NCBI GenBank assembly: GCA_000434055.1
Contig: HF999641.1
Coordinates: forward strand, 10,175 to 20,221
Length of the DNA: 10,047 nt
From: Ruminococcus sp. CAG:488
GTDB taxonomy: Bacteria > Bacillota > Clostridia > Oscillospirales > Acutalibacteraceae
Reading direction: 5' to 3'
In this document: in pieces, positions 1 to 7,612 of the stretch
How the letters are laid out: each line of letters opens with the position of its first letter
How positions within the stretch are numbered: the first letter of the stretch is position 1
Notes under the pieces: generated by a model
Databases searched by the model: none
Told to the model about the DNA's origin: nothing
Seen by the model: only the letters and a program-made list of their open reading frames with translations
Program-made: the position numbers and the translations under genes

Positions 1-91
1 GCCAAGAAATTTTTTTCTAACCTTGGGTCGATTCGGAAAAGTCAAGAAAGTGCAGTCGGAAAATGTCCTAAATACCGAAGCTTTTTTAAAT
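1..91. other. Non-coding tail downstream of the histidine kinase gene
   Basis: This short stretch follows the stop codon of the kinase gene on the minus strand. It contains A/T runs and a weak possible fold (CCAAG at 2-6 against CTTGG at about 21-25, with a long A/T loop), but no convincing GC-rich stem followed by a U tract in either direction. I see no gene in it. The transcript of the two-component operon may end here or continue out of the window. Confidence 0.4.
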
Positions 92-1501
92 TTACACCGT
101 CGGAATACGGACAAAGAATTCACTGCCCTGCCCCGGCTCGCTCTTAACGCATACCGAGCCGCCGTGAAATGAGACGATCTCCTTTACCATCGACAGTCCG
201 AGACCCGTTCCGCCGCCGTTATGCGAAGGGTCGGTCTGATAAAATCTGCGGAATATTTTTTCCTGCTCGTCCTTTGCTATTCCTATTCCGTTATCCTTAA
301 CGCACAGCATTGCATTTTTGCTGTTTGAAAGAAGCGTAATATTTATTCTGCCGTTTTCAACGCCGTATCTGTATGCATTGGAAACAAGATTACTGACAAG
401 CCTTGTCAGCAGCATCCGGTTTCCTTTTACTCTTATTCCCGGCTCAACCTCACATTCAAGAGTTATATTTTTTGTTTTGAGCAACGCAAGGTCGTCGCAA
501 AGATTTTCAACAAGCTCCGAGAAATCAAGTTCTTCAACATTATACTTTTCGCTCCGTCTTTCAATTCGTGAAAATTCGAGCATTTCCGTTATCATTTTGG
601 TCATTTTACTGCCCTGCCGTCTGATAAGCTCTATCGACTCCTTGTATTCCTCCTGCGTCATTTCCTCGCCGAGCGCATAGTCGCACTGAGCCATAATAAC
701 CGCCATCGGCGTTCTTAATTCGTGCGAAACGTCGTTTGTAAATTGCTTCTCGCTTTCAAAGGAATCCTCCAGCCTGTCAAACATTGTGTCAAATGTATTT
801 GCAAGGCTGTGAAGCTCATCATTGCCCTTGCCGAGCTTTATTCTCTTTTTCAAATCGCCGCTTTGCGAAATATCACGGGCAACCTCCTCGATATCCTTTA
901 TCGGTTTAAGCGATTTCATAGCAATAATATAGCCGCCGCCGATTCCGAGAATCACGAGAACAATAAGCGCAATCATTGAACGTCTTGCAACATCGGAAAT
1001 AGGCTCGTCGGCTTTTTCATGGCTGACTATTCCTCTTATCCACATATTTTCGACGCCCCTGTTGGTGAGCCGTCGGTCATAAATATAGTAACGCTTTCCG
1101 CCAACATACACGGTTTTCAAGCCCTTGTCCGAAAAAGCTTCGCCGTCGGTCTTTTTGTTCGTAGGGTCGGTGCCGTAAATCTGTACTCCGCTTTCATCAT
1201 ATATAACCGAATAAATGCCGTTCATAACGCCGATAAAATCGTCGTCAATTTCAACATAGCCGTCTTCATACGCAAAATAATGATCATTGTCATTGTCATC
1301 AATCACGCCCTGAAGGCTGTCATAATACTCTACCTCGTCAACGTTATCCTCAACCGTCATAATTAAATCATTGCGCAGGTTTTTCAAAAGCACGGAATTG
1401 CTGACCGATATCACAAGAACATAGGAAAGCGTTACAAGAAATATCAGCATAGCCGAAAACCATAATGTTATTTTTAATTTTAAAGGAAGCTTTTTCATCA
1501 T
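92..1501 (-). CDS. Membrane sensor histidine kinase (HAMP-HisKA-HATPase_c)
   Basis: The 469-residue protein is a typical class I transmembrane sensor kinase that autophosphorylates on histidine and passes the phosphate to the response regulator encoded just upstream. Visible parts in order: transmembrane helix 1 at about residues 12-34; an extracytoplasmic sensor region of about 35-172, very acidic between 51 and 90; transmembrane helix 2 at about 175-196; a HAMP linker at about 197-250; a HisKA dimerisation domain with SHELRTP and phosphoacceptor His260; and a HATPase domain with N box NLVSNAYRYG (371-380), G1 box DNGIGI (403-408), F box around FRRFY, and G2 box GGGTGLGLSMV (429-439). All catalytic motifs are intact and the length is normal. 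Two adjacent ATG codons (1501 and 1498) overlap the regulator stop (ATGATGA), and no strong ribosome site precedes them, which suggests translational coupling. The signal sensed is unknown. Confidence 0.96.
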   Translation of the reverse strand: MMKKLPLKLKITLWFSAMLIFLVTLSYVLVISVSNSVLLKNLRNDLIMTVEDNVDEVEYYDSLQGVIDDNDNDHYFAYEDGYVEIDDDFIGVMNGIYSVIYDESGVQIYGTDPTNKKTDGEAFSDKGLKTVYVGGKRYYIYDRRLTNRGVENMWIRGIVSHEKADEPISDVARRSMIALIVLVILGIGGGYIIAMKSLKPIKDIEEVARDISQSGDLKKRIKLGKGNDELHSLANTFDTMFDRLEDSFESEKQFTNDVSHELRTPMAVIMAQCDYALGEEMTQEEYKESIELIRRQGSKMTKMITEMLEFSRIERRSEKYNVEELDFSELVENLCDDLALLKTKNITLECEVEPGIRVKGNRMLLTRLVSNLVSNAYRYGVENGRINITLLSNSKNAMLCVKDNGIGIAKDEQEKIFRRFYQTDPSHNGGGTGLGLSMVKEIVSFHGGSVCVKSEPGQGSEFFVRIPTV

Positions 1502-2169
1502 TCGTCACTTATCACATATCCGAAACCTCGGACGGTTTTAATCAGTTTTTTATCAAATTCTCCGTCAACCTTCTTGCGAAGATAGCTGACGTAAACATCA
1601 ACGAGGTTTGTTCCGCCCTCATAGTCATAATTCCAGACGTGGTTTTCGAGCTTTTCTCTCGAAAGAACAATTCCGACGTTTCTCATCATAAATTCGAGCA
1701 TCGAATATTCCTTTGCCGAAAGAGTGATTGACTTTCCGTCACGTGTCACCTCATGAGTTGAGCAGTTAAGGCTCAGGCCGTCAACCGAGAGAACATTCTC
1801 GGAAACTCCGTATTTTATTCTCGTCATCGCCCGTACCCTTGCCATCAATTCATCAAAAGAAAAAGGCTTGACGAGATAATCATTTGCGCCGAGGTCAAGC
1901 CCCGTCACCCTGTCCTCAATCGAATCCCGTGCGGTAAGGAATAAAACGGGAGTGCTTATACCCCTGCTTCTCATTTCTTTAATAACGGCAAAGCCGTCCT
2001 TTTTCGGCATCATAACATCAAGAATCACCGCATCATATTCTGCAAATTCAACAAAATCCAACGCTTCCTCCCCGTCAAAGGCAGCGTCAACGCCGTAGCC
2101 CGATTTTGTGAGCTTTTTTTCAATCAGCCTGTTAAGATCTTTTTCATCCTCGGCAACAAGAATTCTCAT
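1498..2169 (-). CDS. OmpR/PhoB-family response regulator
   Basis: With the chosen start, the protein has 223 residues. The N-terminal receiver domain (about 1-115) has the acidic pair E7/D8, phosphoacceptor Asp51 in AVILDVMMPKKDG, conserved Thr79 (FLTAR) and Lys101 (LVKPF). The C-terminal winged-helix DNA-binding domain (about 125-220) ends with the family signature TVRGFGYV. It should be phosphorylated by the kinase encoded immediately downstream, whose start overlaps this stop codon, and then bind DNA as a dimer at direct repeats near target promoters. An in-frame upstream ATG at 2190 would add seven residues (MNEKRVG). I prefer 2169 because AGAGGG lies 5 bases before it and the receiver domain normally begins with M-[RK]-I-L. 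Targets are unknown; the neighbouring PepSY gene is a reasonable candidate (inference). Confidence 0.96.
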   Translation of the reverse strand: MRILVAEDEKDLNRLIEKKLTKSGYGVDAAFDGEEALDFVEFAEYDAVILDVMMPKKDGFAVIKEMRSRGISTPVLFLTARDSIEDRVTGLDLGANDYLVKPFSFDELMARVRAMTRIKYGVSENVLSVDGLSLNCSTHEVTRDGKSITLSAKEYSMLEFMMRNVGIVLSREKLENHVWNYDYEGGTNLVDVYVSYLRKKVDGEFDKKLIKTVRGFGYVISDE

Positions 2170-2174
2170 ACCAA

Positions 2175-2180
2175 CCCTCT
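2175..2180 (-). promoter_or_regulatory. Ribosome binding site that decides the regulator start
   Basis: AGAGGG on the minus strand lies 5 bases upstream of the ATG at 2169. It supports that codon rather than the longer in-frame ATG at 2190, because it would lie inside the coding sequence of the longer form. Confidence 0.7.
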
Positions 2181-2236
2181 TTTCGTTCAAGGCGATTCAT
2201 ATTCAGCGATTTGCGCGGTATCGCCCTGATGATTTT

Positions 2237-2265
2237 ATTATATCACATCATTTTGCAAAGTCAAA
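2237..2265 (-). promoter_or_regulatory. Near-consensus sigma-A promoter for the two-component operon
   Basis: On the minus strand, TTTGAC (2265-2260) is followed after exactly 17 bases by TATAAT (2242-2237). The -35 differs from TTGACA-type consensus only modestly and the -10 is perfect. Transcription would start near 2230, giving a leader of about 60 bases before the regulator ATG at 2169. Such a strong core promoter suggests substantial basal expression. The -35 box overlaps the last two bases of the PepSY-gene terminator stem. Confidence 0.75.
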
Positions 2266-2285
2266 GCCCCGCCGAAGCAGGGCTT
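2264..2285 (-). terminator. Intrinsic-terminator-like hairpin with UUCG loop after the PepSY gene
   Basis: Read on the minus strand, AAGCCCTGC and GCGGGGCTT form a 9-bp stem (one G-U pair) closed by a TTCG tetraloop. It is followed by a short T-rich stretch (TGACTTTGC) rather than a clean U tract. It lies about 15 bases after the PepSY stop codon, as expected for a terminator. UUCG loops are unusually stable, which may make up for the poor U tract. Some read-through into the two-component operon is possible. Confidence 0.7.
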
Positions 2286-2299
2286 ATTGAATTTATATC

Positions 2300-2899
2300 T
2301 TATTTAAAAAGATTTTTAAGGAATGATACGATAGAGTCAAACCAGTGAACAAAGAAAACGTCGCTGAAATCAAAATCTCTGTCCTTTTCAACCTTGAGAA
2401 TCTTGCCGGATACTGCGTCGATCTCGTAATCATAATCGAACTTGTCGGCATGGAATTCAACACTGTACTCCGCTACACCGTCGTCAAAGTCAAACTCTAC
2501 TCTAACCTTCTTCGCATCTGCTTCCTTTACGCCTGCGTGCTCAAAAGCGATTGCTTTAGCCTCTGCCTTTGTGATGTACTCCTTATCGGGAGTCGGGATA
2601 TCAACGCCGAAGGTGTCCTTCTCAACCTTGAGAATCTTTCCGTTCTTTGCATTGATCTCGTAATTGTACTCGCATCTGTCAAAATAGAACTCAACATCGT
2701 AAACGGCAATGCCGTCGTCACGGTCAAATTCACATTTCATAAACGATACCTTGTCTGCCGTAACGCCTGCGTGATTAAGTGCAATTTCCTTTGCCTTGTC
2801 CTTGCCGATATAGCCCGCCGCGAAGGAGCTTGTTGCGAACACACCTGCAAGAATCAGGCACGCCATAACTACCGAAATGATTTTCTTAATGTTTTTCAT
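2300..2899 (-). CDS. Secreted protein with two PepSY domains
   Basis: The 199-residue protein starts with a signal peptide (lysine-rich start, hydrophobic core at about 8-20, likely cleavage near SFA-A at 26-28), so it acts outside the membrane. Two PepSY repeats follow, at about 30-95 and 108-173. Each has the same order: a YI.K..AK.IA..HAGV helix, an acidic F(D/R)DDG(I/V)A.Y.VEF hairpin, then YEI.A..GKILKVEKD. PepSY domains are known from M4 peptidase propeptides and from many small envelope proteins, where they are thought to inhibit proteases or help sense envelope conditions. No peptidase domain is present. After the second repeat comes a short tail (about 174-199) rich in aromatic and hydrophobic residues, ending SIVSFLKNLFK. 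GGAGG lies 9 bases before the ATG. It is encoded next to a two-component system in the same direction, a common arrangement in Clostridia. Its exact role is unknown. Confidence 0.9.
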   Translation of the reverse strand: MKNIKKIISVVMACLILAGVFATSSFAAGYIGKDKAKEIALNHAGVTADKVSFMKCEFDRDDGIAVYDVEFYFDRCEYNYEINAKNGKILKVEKDTFGVDIPTPDKEYITKAEAKAIAFEHAGVKEADAKKVRVEFDFDDGVAEYSVEFHADKFDYDYEIDAVSGKILKVEKDRDFDFSDVFFVHWFDSIVSFLKNLFK

Positions 2900-2908
2900 G
2901 TTTCATTA

Positions 2909-2913
2909 CCTCC
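2909..2913 (-). promoter_or_regulatory. Ribosome binding site of the PepSY gene
   Basis: GGAGG on the minus strand lies 9 bases before the ATG at 2899. A second ATG at about 2906 lies between the two but is out of frame with the PepSY reading frame, so 2899 is the start. Confidence 0.75.
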
Positions 2914-2945
2914 AAAATTTATTTCTGATTTGCTTCAGTGACTAA

Positions 2946-2974
2946 AGTATAGTTTACAATTATTAAAATAACAT
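2946..2974 (-). promoter_or_regulatory. Possible promoter of the PepSY gene
   Basis: On the minus strand, TATACT (2951-2946) is a good -10 match about 47 bases before the PepSY start codon. The hexamer 17 bases upstream (ATGTTA, 2974-2969) matches a -35 poorly, so this promoter is weak or activator-dependent if real. That would fit control by the neighbouring response regulator, but I see no clear direct-repeat binding site. Confidence 0.3.
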
Positions 2975-3031
2975 TAGAATAATAAAAAATTTATTTTTTA
3001 ATTTCTGCATACAAATTATATAAAATAAAAT

Positions 3032-3054
3032 ATATCTTCCTTTTTGGAAAATAT
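3032..3054. promoter_or_regulatory. Imperfect inverted repeat next to the giant-gene promoter
   Basis: ATATCTTCC (3032-3040) and GGAAAATAT (3046-3054) form 9-base arms with one mismatch around a TTTTT spacer. The right arm touches the putative -35 box at 3054-3059. The position suits an operator for a dimeric regulator. Because the whole region is AT-rich, chance symmetry is possible; only the TTCC/GGAA core is informative. Confidence 0.35.
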
Positions 3055-3082
3055 TTGCATATGCTCTGTGATAGAATATAAT
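3054..3082 (+). promoter_or_regulatory. Likely promoter of the giant surface-protein gene
   Basis: A perfect TATAAT -10 box lies at 3077-3082. At 17-base spacing upstream is TTTGCA (3054-3059), a partial -35 match. Transcription would start near 3089, leaving a leader of only about 27 bases that contains the GGAGG ribosome site at 3104-3108, 7 bases before the ATG at 3116. There is no room for a riboswitch or attenuator. Confidence 0.6.
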
Positions 3083-3115
3083 GTAAAATTATAAATCCCG
3101 ATTGGAGGTATTTAT

Positions 3116-6100
3116 ATGAAAAAGAAAATCATCAAATGGCAAAGCCTGATTCTCGTGATGGCAATGCTCGTCGCAGTCATTGTTCCCGCTTTCGGAACAA
3201 CAGCTTCAGCGGCGGCTACCCATGCAATCGACATTTGCCGAGAGGACGGCACATCAGTCACGGAGCAGATCTCCCTGATGGAAAGCGAACAGCTCCAACT
3301 GACACATAAGCTGCTTGACTGTTCTATGCCGGACGGCGGTTACATAAAGTGGACAAGTGAGGCTCCTCTCATTGTTTCCGTTGACTCAACAGGAAAAATA
3401 TATGCACATGACAGCTCCAAGGGCGCTGCCGTCAGACTGTGGATCGACAACGACGTAAGAACCGTTGCGATTATCGGTCCTGCTCTGGCAAAGACAATGG
3501 AAAAAATCCTTTTCAATGACAAGATCGACATTGACACAATGGATACGGAAGCCATTGTCGAAACGGTTCGCGCATCTATGAAGGGCATACCGAGCAACAT
3601 CTCCGATTACCTTATAAAGCAGCTTGAGGACAAGCTCAATTCGCTTGATACAGGTATAACCGTCACCCTTTATTCCGCAGACGGCGAGGTTCTTGCCTCG
3701 GATCAGGTAAGAGTGCTCGTTACCAATTCGGATAAATGGTACTCCAAGGTTATCCCTAACGGAGCATTCATCACAAATAAAGAATCTGTTCCCACCACGG
3801 TTGCGGTCGGCGGACAGGTCAAGCTTGAGGGCGGCGTCACTCCCCTGCGTCTCGGCTACGGCGTTACATGGAGCATTGACACCGACAGCATCTGGACATC
3901 GGGCAAGGATTATGCAACGATAGACGATAAGGGCAACGTCACCTTTCTCAAAGAGGGCAAGGTCACTGTAAAGGTTTCGCCGAATGCCGATGACCTCGTC
4001 GACGGATTGATGAGCTACATAAACTCGGCAATTGCCGCAGGTGAAAAGGTTGACACCGCTCAGCTTGCAAGAATTATGATCAAGCTTCTCGGACTTAACG
4101 TCAGCGAATCGGCACTCAAGGCTGTTCTTGATGTTCTTGTAACGGTCGCAGGCGCAACAGGCAATACGTCAGACCTTATCGCAACAGCGATCAAGACTCT
4201 TTCAAACTATCTTTTGAAAGCATCTATAAACGATTCGATTACATTTACAATAGTTCAGAGCCTTGAAATTGAAAAATTCAGCCTTTCGGCGGACAAAACC
4301 GAGCTGACCGAGGGCGACAGCACAATGGTAAGGCTGACGGACATCGTTCCGGCAGGCTCAAACTCGCAGAATGTTCTCTGGAGCTCCTCCGATGAGAGCG
4401 TTCTCACCATTGATAACAACGGCATCGTAAAGGCGAGAGACGCCGGAGGAATTTCCTCAGCGAATAAGAGAACCGCAACGGTTACCGCTACGGTTGACGG
4501 CATTTCCCAAAGCCTTGAATTCACCGTTAAAGGTAAACTTATCACAACTCCCGTTGACATTGCGGTTTCAGGACCGCAGGAGCTGGAGCTTAACACACCT
4601 CAGCAATACACGGCTTCTCTTTATCCGACAAGATCAAAGGCGGATATAACATGGGGTCTCCTCGGTGACGACGGTGAAACAGTAACCTATGCGACAAACG
4701 GTGACGTTTCCAACAGCATTGCAACGCTTACCAAGGACGGCGTGCTGACAGGCACAAACGGCGGAACGGTAACTCTCTATGCCAAGGCCGGCCTTATCAC
4801 TCACGTTATAACAACATATCAGGTTTATATCGGCAGACTGGCAAAGGGCGTTACGATTGACCAGGGCAAATTTGTCAGCGTCCATGTTCCGCTCTACAGC
4901 ACATATAAGAACGCTAAAACCACACTCACCGCTTCGATTCTTCCCTATGATGTAACCAACAAAAACGTTGCCTGGTCGGTTCTCTCGGGCAATATCGAGG
5001 TAAACGCAGAGGGCGTTGTCAGTCCCAAGGGCTATTCGGCGGCATACGGTGTCGTTCAGGTCAAGACCTATGACGGCGGCTACACCGACACCTGTACGGT
5101 TTCCTTTGCAAACTATCCCGTAACAGGAATTACACTTGACAAAGACAAGCTTGACCTTGTTGTAGGCACAGGCGAAACAATTAAAGCAACCGTTGCTCCG
5201 ACGGGTACTGCCGGAATCGGCGACGCCTCGATCAAGGACATTATCTGGACTTCTTCAAATCCGACGGTTGCCACGGTTGACGGCGGCGTTGTAACCCCCG
5301 TTGACTTCGGTACAACCATCATCAAGGCAACAACTGTTGACGGCGGATTTGCCGCAAGCTGTACTGTTAACGTAAAGGCTGACAAAACAGCTCTTAACTA
5401 TGCGATAAACCTTGTTGAAACAGGCAATGTTAAGGAAGAGAACTGCTCGGCAGAGGATTGGGCAGCATTGCAGGACGCATACAAAACCGCAGTTGAGGTC
5501 AAGAACACCGATACGGTTTCTCAGGATACCTGCAACAAGGCGGCGCAGAATATTATTGATATCTATTCACGCATCGGTGCTTATGTTCAGGTATACGGCA
5601 TCACGATCACCCGTGACGGTGAGCCTGCCCCGAAGCACATAACTACAAAGGTTGAATTTTACCAGTCATATAAGAACAAGACGGTTCAGCTCGGTGCAGC
5701 TCTCAACCCGAGCAATGCGATGTATTCGTCAATCGTTTGGTCGTCGGATAACGACAAGGTAACAGTCGATCAGAACGGTCTTGTAACCAACACTCACAAC
5801 TCCGCAGACAGTGCGAAGATCACCGTTAAAGCAACGGATTACACCGGCTGCTCCGTTTCCGACAGCGTTTATGTAAGCTTTGCGAATGTCCCGGCAACAG
5901 GAGTCACTCTCAACGAGAGCGAAATAACCGGCAAGGTTTATAACACGGCATCAATCAAAGCGACGATTCAGCCCACAGGCACTCCGATGATCGGCGCAAG
6001 CATTGAATCGGTTATCTGGTCATCGAGCAATCCCGATGTTGTATCGGTCGATAACGGCAGCCTCACCTTCAAATCCGTCGGTGAAGCTGTAATCACGGTA

Positions 6101-7612
6101 ACAACGGTTGACGGCGGTCACACTGCCGAATGTAAGGTAACCGTAACGACGAACAAAGACGCCCTTGCCGAGGAAATCAGCAAGGTAACAAATGCCGCCC
6201 TTGTTGAAGGGGATTACACGGTCGCTTCCTATGACGCACTCAAGGAAGCCTATGCAAGAGCTAACGAGATATATAATGATAAGAACGCAGAGCAGTCGGA
6301 TATCGACGCAATAACCGCTTCGCTCGACGCAGCGTTTAATTCGCTCAAAAAGCTCATCAAGCCGCAGGCTGTTTATATTCAGTATAACGGCGAGGATGCC
6401 GGCGAATATATCTCAAAAGAAGTAAATCTTTCGACATCATTCACATATCAGAACAATTCAATCAAGCTTGATACAAGAATCAGTCCGCTTGATTCAATGT
6501 ACAAAACTGTTGAATGGACATCGAGCACATCGGATATCGCGGTTGACGAAAGCGGAACGGTCTCCCCGACCGTCAACAAGGCTTGCTACGGCGTTATCAC
6601 GATAAAGGTCACGGACGAGCGAGGCAACAGCGTTACCGACAAGGTTAACGTTTCATTCGCAAGATATCCCGTTACAAGCATTGAAATCACTCCGTCCGAG
6701 GTCAACGCTCCGTTCGATTCGGAGCCGGTAAAGCTCAGCGCAAAATGCAAGGACGTCGGTTCTATCATCACATATGACGCAACGATTCAGGACGTTATCT
6801 GGACCTCCGACAATACAAGCGTTGTAACGGTTGACGAAAACGGTCAACTGACCTATATTGATGCAGGCCAGGCAACTGTCACCGCCACCTCATGTGACGG
6901 CGGTATTCAGGCAACCTGCCTTGTAACTATCGGCGGTGACAAGACGGCGCTTCGTGCCGCAATCGCAAGAGCCGATGAAGCTCAGGTTGACATTCAGGAG
7001 CACACATACGAGACAAGCACGGAATATACGGCAGCTTATGAGCACGCAAAGGAGGTTGAAGCGGGCGCTAAATACTCCCAGGAGGAAATCGACGCCGCAA
7101 CGCTCAGACTTAACAATGCACTCGACGGACTTAAGCCGTATATCCACATGGAGAAGCTTAATGTTTACTACAACGGTGAAACGGCACCGCAGTTCATTGC
7201 GATAAAGGTTCCTCTCTATAAAACCTACACCTCTCAGAGTGTTCAGCTCACCTACGACTTTGCCCCGGCCGACGCTATGTATTCAAGCATTGTTTGGTCA
7301 TCAGACAACGACGGCATCAAGGTCAGCGAGGACGGCAAGGTCTCCCCTGCCTCCAACAAGGCCTGCGGAGGAAAAATCACCTTGACCGCAACCGACCATT
7401 ACGGCAACACGTTAACAAACAGCGTTTACGTTTCGTTCGCAAACGCCCCTGTTTCAAAGGTTACGCTTGATAAAACAGAAATTGAAGTAGGCTACGGTTC
7501 GGAGCCGCAGACACTCACCGCGACGGTAACGGCGGACAAAAGCGACGGTAACGGCGGACAAAACTATCGGCGACAAGCCGAGCGTCGGCGACGTTATCTG
7601 GTCAACCTCTGA
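3116..7612 (+). CDS. Giant exported repeat protein with Big_2-like and FIVAR domains, 5' part, frameshifted at its end
   Basis: As read, it has 1498 residues. A signal peptide (1-32; KKKIIK, hydrophobic 9-26, cleavage near ASA-A) marks it as exported. A Big_2-like domain (about 37-118) comes next, followed by a helical stretch (122-180). A Big-like domain (224-384) carries a helical insertion at about 291-370. Two more Big-like domains follow (385-474, 478-573). From 574 a regular array begins: module A1 574, B1 671, FIVAR1 756, A2 825, B2 929, FIVAR2 1013, A3 1083, B3 1188, FIVAR3 1275, A4 1344, B4 1448. Big modules carry the usual V.W(S/T)SS(N/D)...V.VD.NG.V...G...ITV pattern. FIVAR modules begin DKTAL..AI and form predicted three-helix bundles. 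Such proteins are surface stalks or adhesins; binding to sugars or host proteins is only inferred. At residue 1469 a 22-bp tandem duplication shifts the frame, giving 23 aberrant arginine-rich residues (1476-1498) and a stop. The frame continues at 7542. No enzyme domain or cell-wall anchor is visible. Confidence 0.9.
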   Translation: MKKKIIKWQSLILVMAMLVAVIVPAFGTTASAAATHAIDICREDGTSVTEQISLMESEQLQLTHKLLDCSMPDGGYIKWTSEAPLIVSVDSTGKIYAHDSSKGAAVRLWIDNDVRTVAIIGPALAKTMEKILFNDKIDIDTMDTEAIVETVRASMKGIPSNISDYLIKQLEDKLNSLDTGITVTLYSADGEVLASDQVRVLVTNSDKWYSKVIPNGAFITNKESVPTTVAVGGQVKLEGGVTPLRLGYGVTWSIDTDSIWTSGKDYATIDDKGNVTFLKEGKVTVKVSPNADDLVDGLMSYINSAIAAGEKVDTAQLARIMIKLLGLNVSESALKAVLDVLVTVAGATGNTSDLIATAIKTLSNYLLKASINDSITFTIVQSLEIEKFSLSADKTELTEGDSTMVRLTDIVPAGSNSQNVLWSSSDESVLTIDNNGIVKARDAGGISSANKRTATVTATVDGISQSLEFTVKGKLITTPVDIAVSGPQELELNTPQQYTASLYPTRSKADITWGLLGDDGETVTYATNGDVSNSIATLTKDGVLTGTNGGTVTLYAKAGLITHVITTYQVYIGRLAKGVTIDQGKFVSVHVPLYSTYKNAKTTLTASILPYDVTNKNVAWSVLSGNIEVNAEGVVSPKGYSAAYGVVQVKTYDGGYTDTCTVSFANYPVTGITLDKDKLDLVVGTGETIKATVAPTGTAGIGDASIKDIIWTSSNPTVATVDGGVVTPVDFGTTIIKATTVDGGFAASCTVNVKADKTALNYAINLVETGNVKEENCSAEDWAALQDAYKTAVEVKNTDTVSQDTCNKAAQNIIDIYSRIGAYVQVYGITITRDGEPAPKHITTKVEFYQSYKNKTVQLGAALNPSNAMYSSIVWSSDNDKVTVDQNGLVTNTHNSADSAKITVKATDYTGCSVSDSVYVSFANVPATGVTLNESEITGKVYNTASIKATIQPTGTPMIGASIESVIWSSSNPDVVSVDNGSLTFKSVGEAVITVTTVDGGHTAECKVTVTTNKDALAEEISKVTNAALVEGDYTVASYDALKEAYARANEIYNDKNAEQSDIDAITASLDAAFNSLKKLIKPQAVYIQYNGEDAGEYISKEVNLSTSFTYQNNSIKLDTRISPLDSMYKTVEWTSSTSDIAVDESGTVSPTVNKACYGVITIKVTDERGNSVTDKVNVSFARYPVTSIEITPSEVNAPFDSEPVKLSAKCKDVGSIITYDATIQDVIWTSDNTSVVTVDENGQLTYIDAGQATVTATSCDGGIQATCLVTIGGDKTALRAAIARADEAQVDIQEHTYETSTEYTAAYEHAKEVEAGAKYSQEEIDAATLRLNNALDGLKPYIHMEKLNVYYNGETAPQFIAIKVPLYKTYTSQSVQLTYDFAPADAMYSSIVWSSDNDGIKVSEDGKVSPASNKACGGKITLTATDHYGNTLTNSVYVSFANAPVSKVTLDKTEIEVGYGSEPQTLTATVTADKSDGNGGQNYRRQAERRRRYLVNL
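7520..7563 (+). repeat. Perfect 22-bp tandem duplication causing a +1 frameshift
   Basis: Bases 7520-7541 and 7542-7563 are identical, and the match ends exactly at both edges (c/a to the left, g/c to the right). Because 22 is not a multiple of three, the second copy shifts the frame. The first copy reads ATVTADK in the upstream frame and the second reads the same ATVTADK in the downstream frame, continuing TIGDKPSVGDVIW as expected for a B module. Deleting one copy restores a continuous reading frame and the normal repeat period. Confidence 0.97.

Noticed and set aside
2..26. Terminator after the kinase gene
   Set aside because: The only dyad has a 5-bp stem with a long A/T loop and no following U tract on the minus strand. 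This is too weak to call.
318..1731. Several plus-strand open frames across the kinase and regulator genes
   Set aside because: They lie entirely opposite genes with intact catalytic motifs and show serine/leucine-rich composition typical of antisense frames.
2345..2941. A 198-residue plus-strand open frame antisense to the PepSY gene
   Set aside because: It mirrors the codon structure of a well-supported PepSY gene, has no ribosome site and shows no recognisable domain. It is a shadow frame.
3089..3115. Riboswitch or leader regulation of the giant gene
   Set aside because: The predicted leader is only about 27 bases, too short for a structured regulatory RNA.
7536..7612. Programmed ribosomal frameshift joining the two frames of the giant gene
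   Set aside because: The perfect 22-bp duplication fully explains the shift, and removing one copy restores the expected protein without any recoding. No known slippery site with a stimulatory structure is evident at the junction.
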